DNA of 64,000 bases from G965276765 sp965276825 (GTDB lineage Bacteria; Actinomycetota; Acidimicrobiia; Acidimicrobiales; Palsa-688): assembly GCA_965276825.1 (NCBI GenBank), contig OZ255630.1, positions 1,488,001 to 1,552,000 of the forward strand, read 5' to 3'. The notes beneath the pieces are model-generated. The model had not been told where the DNA came from. It saw only the letters and a program-made list of their open reading frames with translations, and did no database searches. Both the position numbers and the translations under genes were made by a program. Below are positions 52,442-62,732 of this stretch, piece by piece (position 1 is the stretch's first letter; each line of letters begins with the position of its first letter).

Positions 52442-52930
52442 TAACCGGGTCGCCTCGAGCACGAGCTCCATCCAGATGGCGTCTGGCCAGCCCTCCCGGC
52501 CCGGCTCGCGGCGGAGCTCGGTGAAGCCCTTGGCCTGGTAGAAGCGGGCGGCGGAGTCGTTGCCCTCGGTGTATTCGAGCACCACCCGGGACGAGTCTGC
52601 CGGGACGGCCCGCAACGCGCTGGCGAGGAGGAGCGAACCCACCCCGCGACCCTGGTGCTCCGGCAGCACGTAGAGCTTCCAGATGACGGGCGTCCCGTCC
52701 ACGTCATCGAGGCTCGCCATGCCGAGGACCTGCCCGTCGTCCTCCGCCACCAGCACCGTCGTCTCGGCGATGCTCCGCCGCGTGGCCTCCTCTGACCACC
52801 ACGTCGCCAATCCGTGCTCGACGTACGCGGGCCCGGCGAAGTCCTCGTAGGTCGCTGGCCACGTCCGCAGTCCGACGTTCCTGATGGCGTCGGAGTCGGC
52901 GGGGGTCGCCCGCCGGACCGTTGTTCCCAC
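52442..52930 (-). CDS. GNAT acetyltransferase without in-frame stop
   Basis: Predicted 163-codon GNAT protein (acetyl-CoA loop PEHQGRGVGSLLL; ARFYQAKGFTELR; end near IWMELVLEATR). At its natural end the frame has TTA rather than a stop; TAG lies one base away (52441-52443). In frame, translation would continue antiphase through the DinB-like gene and finish in the frame of the DUF4326 protein at 51656. A one-base indel or a real readthrough is possible. GTG start at 52930. Confidence 0.65.
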
Positions 52931-53009
52931 GAATCACGCCTTCCGCTCGAGGGTCGGACCCATCTTCGCGCCACCCGCCCGAGGAGTCCCTCTCCGATAG
53001 CAGATGTGA

Positions 53010-53015
53010 TAGCGT
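53010..53015 (+). promoter_or_regulatory. -10 element for VapBC 2, within a direct repeat
   Basis: TAGCGT with 6 nt to the GTG at 53022. The bases gatagc occur at 52996-53001 and again at 53008-53013, a direct repeat 12 bases apart that could be an antitoxin site. Confidence 0.5.
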
Positions 53016-53021
53016 CGGCTC

Positions 53022-53285
53022 GTGCCTTCGGTGTTGATCCGGGATGTGCCCGACGAGGAGCTCGAGGTGCTCCGAGCCGAAGCCGCCGCTCGAGGCCAGT
53101 CGTTGCAGGCCTACCTGTTGGCCGCCCTGCACGATCGGACGCGCCACGCTCGGCGCCAGGCGACGTTGCGCAGGCTGGAGGAGCGGTTGGAGGGCGGGGG
53201 CGTGGTGGGTGAGGACGCGCGCCGCGCCGTGCTGGCTGCGATGACGGCCGGTGAGGACGACCGGGGCGCAGGCCTGGCCAGGTGA
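53022..53285 (+). CDS. FitA/VapB-type antitoxin (module 2)
   Basis: Predicted 87-residue antitoxin. The N-terminal SVLIRDVPDEELEVLRAEAAARGQSLQAYL is the typical FitA/Arc-like ribbon-helix-helix. It overlaps the PIN gene (GTGA). Leaderless by position of its -10 element. Confidence 0.82.
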   Translation: MPSVLIRDVPDEELEVLRAEAAARGQSLQAYLLAALHDRTRHARRQATLRRLEERLEGGGVVGEDARRAVLAAMTAGEDDRGAGLAR

Positions 53286-53707
53286 TCGTGGATGCGTCGG
53301 TGGTGATCGACGCGGTGGTCGACCCCGGACCTCGGGGGCGAGCCGCCCGTGACGCCCTCGGGGCGGTGCCCCCGGACGAGCCGCTGACCGGCCCCGGTCA
53401 TCTCGCCGTCGAGCTGCTGTCCGGTCTGTGGGCGGCGGCGCGTCGACCCAGCCATCCGTTGGCCGAGGACCAGGTGCCCGCTGCGCTGGTCGACGCCTCG
53501 GCACTGGGGATCGAGATCGAGGCCACGCCGTGGGATGACGTGATCCGGGTGTGGGAGCTGTCTCGCCAGTCACTGCGCTACACCGACGCCGTCTACGTGG
53601 CCTCCGCCGAGCGGGCCCGGACGACCCTGTTGACGTCGGACACGAGGATCGGCCGCTCGGGCGCGGCGGTGTCGTGTCCGATCGTGACCGTCGAGCCGCT
53701 TCGCTGA
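53282..53707 (+). CDS. VapC-type PIN-domain toxin (module 2)
   Basis: Predicted 141-residue PIN ribonuclease: VDASVVIDAV (first Asp), HLAVELLSGL (Glu), YTDAVYVASAERA and LTSDTRIG (later Asp residues). It is not closely alike in sequence to module 1, so the two are separate acquisitions or old duplicates. Convergent with menD. Confidence 0.87.
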   Translation: MIVDASVVIDAVVDPGPRGRAARDALGAVPPDEPLTGPGHLAVELLSGLWAAARRPSHPLAEDQVPAALVDASALGIEIEATPWDDVIRVWELSRQSLRYTDAVYVASAERARTTLLTSDTRIGRSGAAVSCPIVTVEPLR

Positions 53708-53760
53708 CCGAGCTTGCCGCCCAGCTCCTCCAGCAGCGCGGCCTGAGCTGAGACATCCGG

Positions 53761-53799
53761 GGTCACGAACCTGCGCTCCGCGCCGTCGGGCGACCGCGA
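53761..53799 (+). repeat. Dispersed repeat, copy 3
   Basis: ggtcacgaacctgcgc then gcgccgt then cgaccgcg, related to the copies at 1737 and 2013. It lies in the 130-base gap between the VapC 2 and menD stops. Confidence 0.55.
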
Positions 53800-53837
53800 A
53801 ACGCCGAGCGCCCCGTCAGGCGACCGCAGAAACGCCG

Positions 53838-55694
53838 TCAGCCGAGGCCGGCGTCGGCGAGCGCGCCCGTCACCGCTCGATCCATGGCGGCGTGGGCGGT
53901 GACGTTGGCGGCCCGCTCGCTGCGCACGACGACCACGCGGATCCCGGGCTCGCCGGACGCGGCGACCGCCAGGCGCAGGTCGTCGGCGCGCTCGACGACC
54001 GTGGCGGCCACGCCGTAGGCCGCGGCCACGGCGGTGAGGTCGAGCCCGTGGGGGGTGCCCCAGTGGCGCTCGAAGCGTTCGGCCGGCAGGGCGGAGGCCT
54101 GCGGCAGGAACGAGAAGATCCCGCCCCCGTCGTTGTCGACCACCACCAGGGTCAGCGCCAGGGGCCGGTCGGGGGCGCCGAGCAGGGCGCCGGCGTCGTA
54201 GAGGAAGGCCAGGTCGCCGAGGAGACCGACGGTCGGCCCTCCGGAGCCGAGTGCCGCGCCGATGCTGGTCGCGACCACGCCGTCGATGCCGTTGGCGCCG
54301 CGGTTGGCCAGCACCCGCAGCCCCGTTCGGGCCTGGCCAAACCACTCCACGTCGCGCACCGGCATCGACGAGGAGACCACGAGGGTGCCGCCTTCGGGCA
54401 CGGCGGCGGCGACCGTCCGGGCCACGCCAGCCTCACCGAGCACCCCGGCCTCACCGAAGGGGCGTGGGCCGGCCTTGCCCAGGAGGTCGGCCTCACCCGG
54501 GAGGTCGGCCTCACCCGGGAGGTCGGCCTTGCCCAGGAGGTCGGCCTCACCCGGGAGGTCGGCCTTGCCCAGGAGGTGGGCGTCGATGGCCGCCTGGGCG
54601 ACGCGCTCGGCGGCGGACCACCGCTCCGACCAGGCCCCGGGGGGTCGCGTCCCTGCGGCGCCGGCCAGGCGCCCCACCACCGCCCGGCACAGCGCGCCGG
54701 GGTCGGCCCGCTCGACGACCGCGGCCCGGCGCTGCGGGTCGCCCCACGCTCCGGCCGGGTCGACCAGCACCGTGGCGGTGTCCCCGGGGAGTGCGGCCAG
54801 CCACTGGGCGAGGACTTTGGACGCCCAGGTCGCGCCGATCGACACGACGGCCGAGGGAAGCCACGACGCCGGACCCGGCGCCCGAAGCAACGAGTCGGCC
54901 CCCGCGATGACCAGGCGGTGCGGCACCCGGCACCCGCTGCGGGGGTCGGCCAGCACCGGCCAGTCGAGCGTCTCGGCCATGGCCACCACGAGATCCGCTT
55001 CGGGCGCGCCGGCGCCGACGACGATCAGGCCGGGGGTGCCGGCCGCGCCGGCGATCAGGTCGACCGTGGCCGGGGACGGCTGGCGCTCCCCCTCCTCCAC
55101 CCGGTGCCAGGGCCGTCCGCCGGGGCGTGGCTCGGGCAGCGGGCCGGCGGTGCCGAGGAGCGGCTCGCGCAGCTGCAGGTTGAGGTGCACGGGCCCGGGG
55201 CCGCCGGGATGGGAGATCGTGTCGGCGATGCTGCGGGCGGCGAGCGGGCGCCACGAGGCGGAGGTGGCGTCGTCGGGCACGCCGGGGTCAACGGCCCAAC
55301 GGGTGGCGCCCGGGTAGAGGCCGGCCTGCTCGACGGTCTGGGGGGCGCCGACGTGGTGCAGCTCGGCCGGCCGGTCGGCGGTGACGGCGAGGAGTGGGAC
55401 CCGACCCTGGTGGGCCTCGACGACCGCAGGGTGCAGCTCCACGGCGGCGGTGCCGCTGGTGGTGACGACCGGGGCGGGCCGGCCGGTGGCCGCACCGATG
55501 CCGAGGGCGGTGAAGCCGGCGGCCCGCTCGTCGACGACCACGTGGAGGCGGATGCGGCCGTCGGCGGCGAGGGTGTCGAGCACGGGCGTGGAGCGCGAGC
55601 CGGGGGCGACCACGGCGTCGGTGACCCCGGCTCGCACCCACTCGTCGACGAGGGTGGCCACGAAGGTGGCCTGGACGTCGGCGCCGGTGGTCAT
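53838..55694 (-). CDS. menD: SEPHCHC synthase (menaquinone)
   Basis: ThDP enzyme adding 2-oxoglutarate to isochorismate. Predicted 618 residues, somewhat long. APGSRSTPV near the N-terminus and HEAD-like DERAAGF segments are family marks; the ThDP site has GDLAFLYDAGALLG and VVDNDGGGIFSFLP. An insertion of six 18-bp repeats (LLGKAD/LPGEAD) lies in the middle, near residues 372-407. The ATG is 14 bases from the divergent menH start. Confidence 0.93.
   Translation of the reverse strand: MTTGADVQATFVATLVDEWVRAGVTDAVVAPGSRSTPVLDTLAADGRIRLHVVVDERAAGFTALGIGAATGRPAPVVTTSGTAAVELHPAVVEAHQGRVPLLAVTADRPAELHHVGAPQTVEQAGLYPGATRWAVDPGVPDDATSASWRPLAARSIADTISHPGGPGPVHLNLQLREPLLGTAGPLPEPRPGGRPWHRVEEGERQPSPATVDLIAGAAGTPGLIVVGAGAPEADLVVAMAETLDWPVLADPRSGCRVPHRLVIAGADSLLRAPGPASWLPSAVVSIGATWASKVLAQWLAALPGDTATVLVDPAGAWGDPQRRAAVVERADPGALCRAVVGRLAGAAGTRPPGAWSERWSAAERVAQAAIDAHLLGKADLPGEADLLGKADLPGEADLPGEADLLGKAGPRPFGEAGVLGEAGVARTVAAAVPEGGTLVVSSSMPVRDVEWFGQARTGLRVLANRGANGIDGVVATSIGAALGSGGPTVGLLGDLAFLYDAGALLGAPDRPLALTLVVVDNDGGGIFSFLPQASALPAERFERHWGTPHGLDLTAVAAAYGVAATVVERADDLRLAVAASGEPGIRVVVVRSERAANVTAHAAMDRAVTGALADAGLG
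54473..54580 (+). repeat. Six 18-bp tandem repeats inside menD
   Basis: Six units in two flavours, ccttgcccaggaggtcgg and cctcacccgggaggtcgg. They are in frame and encode LLGKAD or LPGEAD hexapeptides in a loop between the middle and C-terminal domains. Confidence 0.92.
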
Positions 55695-55708
55695 GGCAGC
55701 ATCGTCGC

Positions 55709-56539
55709 GTGCCCGAGCCCGCCACGCCGCCGCCCGCCGATCCCGATGGTGCGCGGGACCCGGTGCTGCCGACGAGGAGCTGGGGAAAGGGGGGCCCGGT
55801 GGTGGCCGTCCACGGCTTCACGCAATCGTCGGAGGTGTGGGCGCCGCTGGCCGGGTGGCTCGGGGATCGGCACCGGGTGCTCGCCCCGGACGCGCCGGGC
55901 CACGGCGCCGCATCCGGGGTCCGCGCCGACCTGTGGTCGGGGGCCGCGCTCCTGGCCGCCACGTGTGCCCGGGACCCGCCGGCCGGTGCGGGCGGCCCGG
56001 CCGCGTGGATCGGCTACTCGATGGGCGGCCGCTACGCCCTCCACGTGGCCCTCGCTGCGCCCCACGTGGTGTCGCGCCTGGTGCTGGTGAGCGCCACCGC
56101 CGGCTTCGACACGCCCGAGGAGCGCGCCGCTCGTCGCGCCTCCGACGAGGCCGTCGCCCGGCGGATCGAGCGCGACGGCGTGGCCGGGTTCGTCCGGTGG
56201 TGGCTGACGCGGCCCCTCTTCGCCACGCTGCCGCCCGAAGCGGCCGCCCTCGACGCCCGGTTGGCCAACACGGTCGCCGGTCTGGCGTCGAGCCTGCGCC
56301 TGGCCGGGACCGGGACCCAGGACCCGCTGTGGGACCGGCTGGCGGCGATCGACGTGCCGGTCCTCGTGACCGCCGGGGCCCTCGACGCCGCCTACACCGC
56401 GCGAGCCGAGCGGCTGGCCGGGGCCATCGGTGCCAACGCCACGTTGGCCGTCGTCGACGGTGCCGGCCACGCCTGCCACCTCGAGCGGCCGGCCGAGTGG
56501 GCCGCGCTCGTCCGCCCCTTCCTCGACGCCGCCGTGTAG
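55709..56539 (+). CDS. menH: MenH-like alpha/beta hydrolase
   Basis: Likely SHCHC synthase of menaquinone synthesis. Predicted 276 residues. The nucleophile elbow is GYSMGG, the acid is in TAGALDAAY, and the His is in GAGHACHLE. VVAVHGFTQSSEVW carries the oxyanion region. Assignment to MenH rests on its place opposite menD and next to menA and menE, since the fold is common. GTG start. Confidence 0.8.
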   Translation: MPEPATPPPADPDGARDPVLPTRSWGKGGPVVAVHGFTQSSEVWAPLAGWLGDRHRVLAPDAPGHGAASGVRADLWSGAALLAATCARDPPAGAGGPAAWIGYSMGGRYALHVALAAPHVVSRLVLVSATAGFDTPEERAARRASDEAVARRIERDGVAGFVRWWLTRPLFATLPPEAAALDARLANTVAGLASSLRLAGTGTQDPLWDRLAAIDVPVLVTAGALDAAYTARAERLAGAIGANATLAVVDGAGHACHLERPAEWAALVRPFLDAAV

Positions 56540-56565
56540 CGGCCGGCGCCGGTGCTCGACGGATC

Positions 56566-57426
56566 TCAGAGGGCGATCCCGATGGTGAGCAGCGCGCCGA
56601 AGAGCAGCTGCGTGCGCGAGGTGGCCCCGAGCACGCCGATCAGGTCGCGGCCCTCGGCGCCGGATCGCACGGCCCTGACGGCGATCGAGCCGGGCACCAC
56701 GGCGAGCAGGGCCATGGCCGCCCACGGACGGGAGAAGGCGACGGCGACGGTGAGCACCCCGGTGCCGGACAGGATCCCGGCGTAGGCGGTGCGGGTGCGG
56801 GCGTGGCCCATGCGCACGGCCAGGGTGCGCTTGCCCGCGGCCCGATCGCCCGGGATGTCGCGCAGGTTGTTGATCACCAGGAGGGCCACGGCCAGCAGTC
56901 CGACGGGCACGGCGGCCACCACGGCCAGGCCGGTCACCCGACCGAGCTGGACGTAGGCGGTGCCGATGGTGGCCACCAGGCCGAAGAAGACGAACACGAA
57001 CGCCTCCCCGAGTCCCTCGTAGCCGTACGGCCTCGGGCCGCCCGTGTAGAGCCAGCCGGCGGCGATCGACGCGGCGCCGACGAGCAGCAGCCACCACGAG
57101 GCGACGGCCGCCAGCACCAGCCCGGCGGCCGCCGCGACCGCGAAGGCGGCGAGCGCGGCCCGCTTGACCGAAGCGGGCGACGCGAGACCGGACGCGACCA
57201 GTCGCACCGGCCCGACCCTGACGTCGTCGGTGCCGCGGACCCCGTCGCTGTAGTCGTTGGCGTAGTTGGTGCCGACCTGCAGGGCGAGGGCGACCACCGC
57301 GGCGAGCAGCGCCCGCCACCAGATGGCACCGCCGGGGGCGCCGGCCACCGCGGTGCCGACCGCGACCGGGACGAGCGACGCCGGCAGGGTCCGTGGCCTG
57401 GCCCCTTCCACCCACCGGTTGGTCAC
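56566..57426 (-). CDS. menA: 1,4-dihydroxy-2-naphthoate polyprenyltransferase
   Basis: Integral membrane prenyltransferase that attaches the isoprenoid tail. The two Asp-rich motifs are NYANDYSDGVRGTDD and NNLRDIPGDRAAGK. Eight or so hydrophobic segments. Predicted 286 residues, normal. GTG start. Opposite strand to menH and menE. Confidence 0.93.
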   Translation of the reverse strand: MTNRWVEGARPRTLPASLVPVAVGTAVAGAPGGAIWWRALLAAVVALALQVGTNYANDYSDGVRGTDDVRVGPVRLVASGLASPASVKRAALAAFAVAAAAGLVLAAVASWWLLLVGAASIAAGWLYTGGPRPYGYEGLGEAFVFVFFGLVATIGTAYVQLGRVTGLAVVAAVPVGLLAVALLVINNLRDIPGDRAAGKRTLAVRMGHARTRTAYAGILSGTGVLTVAVAFSRPWAAMALLAVVPGSIAVRAVRSGAEGRDLIGVLGATSRTQLLFGALLTIGIAL

Positions 57427-57486
57427 GGGGCGGCCCGGTGCTGGCGGGTTGCCGGATCCCTCATCGTGCGCGGCAAACTACCGCCG

Positions 57487-58620
57487 GTGCCCGATCTCGT
57501 CGCAATCGACCTGCCCGCAGGACCGGCGTGGGTGGACCAGCTGCGCCGGGCGTGGGACGACGGCGACGCCGTGCTGCCCGTCGACGGTCGCCTCGTCGAT
57601 GGGGCCCGCCGCGCGGTGGTCGACGCCCTCGGCGCGGCGGTCGTGGTCGACGCCGATGGCCGCCACCGCACCGGGTCTGGCCGCCCCGTCGCGGAGGGGG
57701 ACGCGTTGGTGATGGCGACCAGCGGCACGACCGGGACGCCCAAGGGGGTGGTCCTGACCCATGAGGCGGTGGCGGCGTCGGCGACGGCCACGTCCGAGCG
57801 CCTGGGCGTGGACCCCGCCGTCCACCGGTGGCTGGCCTGCCTGCCCCTCAACCACGTCGGCGGCCTGAGCGTGGTGGTCAGGGCCCTGGTCGCCGGCACC
57901 GGGCTGACCGTGCTGCCGGGCTTCGAGCGCGACGCGGTGCTCGCCGCCTCCGGTCCCGACGTGCTGGTCTCGCTGGTGCCCACCACGCTCGCCCGGGTCG
58001 GCGCCGACCGCTGGCACACCGTGGTGCTGGGCGGCAGCCCTCCCCCCGGTGAGCTGCCGGGCAACGTGGTCACGACCTACGGCCTGACCGAGACCGGCAG
58101 CGGCGTGGTCTACGACGGCCGTCCCCTCGCCGGCGTCGACGTGGCCGTGGACCCCGCAACCGCGGAGATCCGCCTGCGCGGGCCGATGCTGCTGCGGGCC
58201 TACCGGGGTGGTCCCTCCGAGCCCGAGCGCCCCGGCACCGACGCCGACGGGTGGCTGGCGACCGGCGACGCCGGCCGCGTCGACGCCGACGGGCGTCTCT
58301 CGGTGCAGGGCCGGCTGAGTGAGCTGGTCATCACCGGCGGGGAGAACGTGTGGCCGACGCCGGTGGAGCGGATCCTCGGCCGCCACCCCGGGGTGGCCGA
58401 GGTGGCCGTGGCCGGACGCCCCGACCCGGAGTGGGGCGAGGTGGTGGTGGCGTGGGTGGTGGCCACCGACCCGTCGACGCCCCCCGCCCTCGAGGAGTTG
58501 CGCGCCCTGGTGCGGGCCGAGCTGGCCGCCTTCGCCGCGCCCCGCAGGGTGGTGGTCGTGGACCGGCTGGCCAAGACGTCGATCGGCAAGGTCCAGCGGG
58601 GGCTGCTGCCCGACGGGTAG
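57487..58620 (+). CDS. menE: o-Succinylbenzoate-CoA ligase
   Basis: Activates OSB for naphthoate ring closure. The AMP-binding loop is MATSGTTGTPKGVVLTH; LNHVGGLSVVVRAL, TTYGLTETGSGVVYDG and GGENVWPTPVE follow. The catalytic lysine is in AKTSIGKVQR. At 377 residues it is short, as MenE proteins of actinobacteria often are. Context of menD, H and A supports the name. Confidence 0.9.
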   Translation: MPDLVAIDLPAGPAWVDQLRRAWDDGDAVLPVDGRLVDGARRAVVDALGAAVVVDADGRHRTGSGRPVAEGDALVMATSGTTGTPKGVVLTHEAVAASATATSERLGVDPAVHRWLACLPLNHVGGLSVVVRALVAGTGLTVLPGFERDAVLAASGPDVLVSLVPTTLARVGADRWHTVVLGGSPPPGELPGNVVTTYGLTETGSGVVYDGRPLAGVDVAVDPATAEIRLRGPMLLRAYRGGPSEPERPGTDADGWLATGDAGRVDADGRLSVQGRLSELVITGGENVWPTPVERILGRHPGVAEVAVAGRPDPEWGEVVVAWVVATDPSTPPALEELRALVRAELAAFAAPRRVVVVDRLAKTSIGKVQRGLLPDG

Positions 58621-58649
58621 CACCCCCGACGCCGGCGCCCGGGCACCCC

Positions 58650-58655
58650 TACGAT
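58650..58655 (+). promoter_or_regulatory. -10 element for the second aldo/keto reductase
   Basis: TACGAT about 39 bases before the ATG at 58695, giving a leader of about 33 nt with a tggagg ribosome site. Confidence 0.45.
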
Positions 58656-58694
58656 GGACGGCGCCCGACGACGCAGTGGAGGTACCCCCCGCCC

Positions 58695-59675
58695 ATGACC
58701 ATGTCCTACCGACGCCTCGGCCGATCCGGCCTGCAGGTCAGTGCCCTCTCCTTCGGCTCCTGGGTGACCTTCGGTCCCCAGCTCGACGACAACCTGGCCG
58801 CCGACTGCCTGGCGGCCGCCTACGAGGCCGGGGTCAACTTCTTCGACAACGCCGAGGCCTACGCCGGCGGGGAGTCCGAGCGGATCATGGGCCAGGCCAT
58901 CCGCAAGCTCGGCTGGGAGCGCAGCGACTACGTCGTGTCGACCAAGGTGTTCTGGGGGCTGCGCCAGGGCGTGGTCAACATGAGCAACACGCTCAACCGC
59001 AAGTACCTGCGCCACGCGGTCGACGGGTCCCTCGAGCGCTTCGGTCTCGACTTCGTGGACGTGGTGTTCTGCCACCGTGCCGATCCGGCCACGCCGATCG
59101 AGGAGACGGTGTGGGCCATGTCCGACATCATCGCCTCGGGCAAGGCGCTGTACTGGGGCACGTCGGAGTGGTCGGCGGACGAGATCCGCGCCGCCTGCGA
59201 GATCGCCGAGCGTCACCACCTGCGCAAGCCGGTGGTGGAGCAGCCGCAGTACAACCTGTTCACCCGCCGGCGCGTCGAGCGCGAGTACGCCCGCCTCTAC
59301 GAGGACCACGGCATCGGCCTCACCACCTGGAGCCCGCTGCAGTCGGGGCTGCTGTCGGGCAAGTACCTCGACGGGATCCCCGCCGGCTCGCGCGGCACCC
59401 TGGAAGGGTACGGCTGGTTGCAGGAGATGCTGACCGACCCGGCGACCAACGCCGCGGTGCGCGAGCTGAAGGCCGTCGCCGACGAGCTCGGCTGCACCCT
59501 CTCGCAGCTCGCCATCGCCTGGTGCGCCCACAACCCGCACGTGTCGACGGTGATCACCGGCGCCAGCCGCGTGGAGCAGGTCGAGGAGAACCTGGCGGCC
59601 ATCGACGTGCTGCCGCTGCTCACCGACGCGGTCATCGAGCGCATGGACGCAGTGACCAAGGACCTGGCCCACTGA
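58695..59675 (+). CDS. Aldo/keto reductase, Kv-beta-like
   Basis: Predicted 326-residue reductase. The tetrad is in FFDNAEAYAGG (Asp, Tyr), VVSTKVFWG (Lys) and VFCHRADP (His). The C-terminal ITGASRVEQVEENL binds NADPH. It differs from the reductase at 10-11 kb and is closer to voltage-gated potassium channel beta-subunit homologs. The ATG at 58701 is a second possible start. Confidence 0.87.
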   Translation: MTMSYRRLGRSGLQVSALSFGSWVTFGPQLDDNLAADCLAAAYEAGVNFFDNAEAYAGGESERIMGQAIRKLGWERSDYVVSTKVFWGLRQGVVNMSNTLNRKYLRHAVDGSLERFGLDFVDVVFCHRADPATPIEETVWAMSDIIASGKALYWGTSEWSADEIRAACEIAERHHLRKPVVEQPQYNLFTRRRVEREYARLYEDHGIGLTTWSPLQSGLLSGKYLDGIPAGSRGTLEGYGWLQEMLTDPATNAAVRELKAVADELGCTLSQLAIAWCAHNPHVSTVITGASRVEQVEENLAAIDVLPLLTDAVIERMDAVTKDLAH

Positions 59676-59732
59676 GTCGCGATCAGGCGGGAGAGCCGCC
59701 GCCGCCGGGCGGCCGGCGCGCCGATCCGGGTC

Positions 59733-61322
59733 TCAACCCACGGGGTCGGCGACGGCGCGTCGGTCGAGCTGGCGGCGCAGCGCGAAGCGCTGGATCTTGC
59801 CGGTGGCCGTCTTGGGCAGCTCCGCGACCACGTGGATCTCCCGCGGCCGCTTGAATCCGGCCATCGTCGCCCGGCAGTGGGCGGCGAGGTCGACCGGGTC
59901 GACGGCGACACCGCGGCGGGCCACCACGAACGCCACCGTCGACTCCAGCCCGGCCGCGTCGGTGCCGGCGACCACCGCGGCCTCCAGCACGCCGTCGTGG
60001 GCCAGCAAACCGTTCTCGACCTCGGCGGGCGACACCCAGATGCCGCCCGCCTTGATCATGTCGCTGTTGCGGCCGACGAAGGTCCAGTAGCCGTCGGCCG
60101 AGCTCGAGTAGACGTCCCCGGTGCACACCCAACCGTCGACGAACGTCGCCGCCGTGACATCCGGCCGGCGCCAGTAGCCGGTGGCCAACGACGGTCCCCG
60201 GACCCACAGGGCCCCGGCCACGTCAGGCGCGGTGATCTCGGCGCCGGTTTCGTCGAGCAGCACGAGCTCGTAGCCGTCGACGGGCCGGCCGCTCGTGCCC
60301 GGCCGGACGTCACCGGGGCGGTTGGTGCAGAAGATGTGCAGCGCCTCGGTGGAGCCGATCCCGTCGAGGACCTCGGCGCCGAAGCGGTCGGTGAAGCGTC
60401 TGAGGGTCTCCGCCGGGAAGGCCTCGCCTGCGGTGATCGTCGCCCGCACGCTCGCGAGGATGCCAGGGTCGGCCCCGTCGACCAGCCCGGCGCACAGGCC
60501 GGGTGGGGCGAAGAAGAGCGTCGGGCGGTGCCTGCGCAGCAGATCGGCGGCCCGCGCCGGGGTCGCCGGCTCGGGGTCGATGACCGCGGAGGCGCCGACG
60601 GCGAGGGGGAAGAGCAGGGCGTTGCCGAGCCCGAAGGCGAAGAACAGCTTGGGCACCGAGTAGCACACGTCCTCGGGTCCGATGCCGATGACGGTGTCGG
60701 CGTAGGTCCGACACACCGCCTGGATGTCGCCGTGGCGGTGCACCGTCCCCTTGGGTCGCCCCGTCGTCCCAGAGGTGTAGAGCCAGAAGGCGTCGGACCC
60801 CTCGTCGGTCGCGGCCGGGGCGACGTCGGCGTCGTCCGCCCACCCGGCCCAGTCGACGACCGGCACGGTCGCGACCGGGACGGACGTGGCCGGCGTGACC
60901 GTCGCGTCGCCGTCGGGAACCACGACCACGACCCTGACCGTCGGCGCGGCCGCAGTGACGGCCTCGACGTGACCGCCGTAGCGGCCGGAGACGACCACCG
61001 CCGCGGCCTCGGAGTCCGCGGCCAGGGCCCCGATCTCCGCGGCCCGCAGCATCGTCGACACCGGGATCGGGATGATCCCGGTGCGCAGGCCGGCGAGGAA
61101 GACGGCGGGGAAGGCGGGCTCATCGTTGACGACCATGACGACCCGGTCGCCCGACGTCACCCCGGCGGCCAGCAGCCCGTTGGCCGCCCTGCGCACCAGC
61201 CGGTGCAGCTCGCCGTAGGTGACGACGTCGTCCCGGTACCGGTAGGCGACCCGGTCCCCCCCACCGGCGTCGAGGTGCCGGTCGAGCAGCCAGGTGGACG
61301 CGTTGAACCCCTCCCCCGCCAC
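59733..61322 (-). CDS. Benzoate-CoA ligase
   Basis: Activates benzoate (or a close analog) to the CoA thioester, first step of the box pathway. Predicted 529 residues. The P-loop is YTSGTTGRPKGTVH; GSTEALHIFCTN is characteristic of benzoate-CoA ligases; the C-terminal lysine is in TATGKIQRFALR. GTG start at 61322, two bases after the boxB stop. The neighbours boxB and boxC support the substrate. Confidence 0.88.
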   Translation of the reverse strand: MAGEGFNASTWLLDRHLDAGGGDRVAYRYRDDVVTYGELHRLVRRAANGLLAAGVTSGDRVVMVVNDEPAFPAVFLAGLRTGIIPIPVSTMLRAAEIGALAADSEAAAVVVSGRYGGHVEAVTAAAPTVRVVVVVPDGDATVTPATSVPVATVPVVDWAGWADDADVAPAATDEGSDAFWLYTSGTTGRPKGTVHRHGDIQAVCRTYADTVIGIGPEDVCYSVPKLFFAFGLGNALLFPLAVGASAVIDPEPATPARAADLLRRHRPTLFFAPPGLCAGLVDGADPGILASVRATITAGEAFPAETLRRFTDRFGAEVLDGIGSTEALHIFCTNRPGDVRPGTSGRPVDGYELVLLDETGAEITAPDVAGALWVRGPSLATGYWRRPDVTAATFVDGWVCTGDVYSSSADGYWTFVGRNSDMIKAGGIWVSPAEVENGLLAHDGVLEAAVVAGTDAAGLESTVAFVVARRGVAVDPVDLAAHCRATMAGFKRPREIHVVAELPKTATGKIQRFALRRQLDRRAVADPVG

Positions 61323-61324
61323 CG

Positions 61325-62731
<1,407 letters not shown>

Positions 62732-62732
62732 G

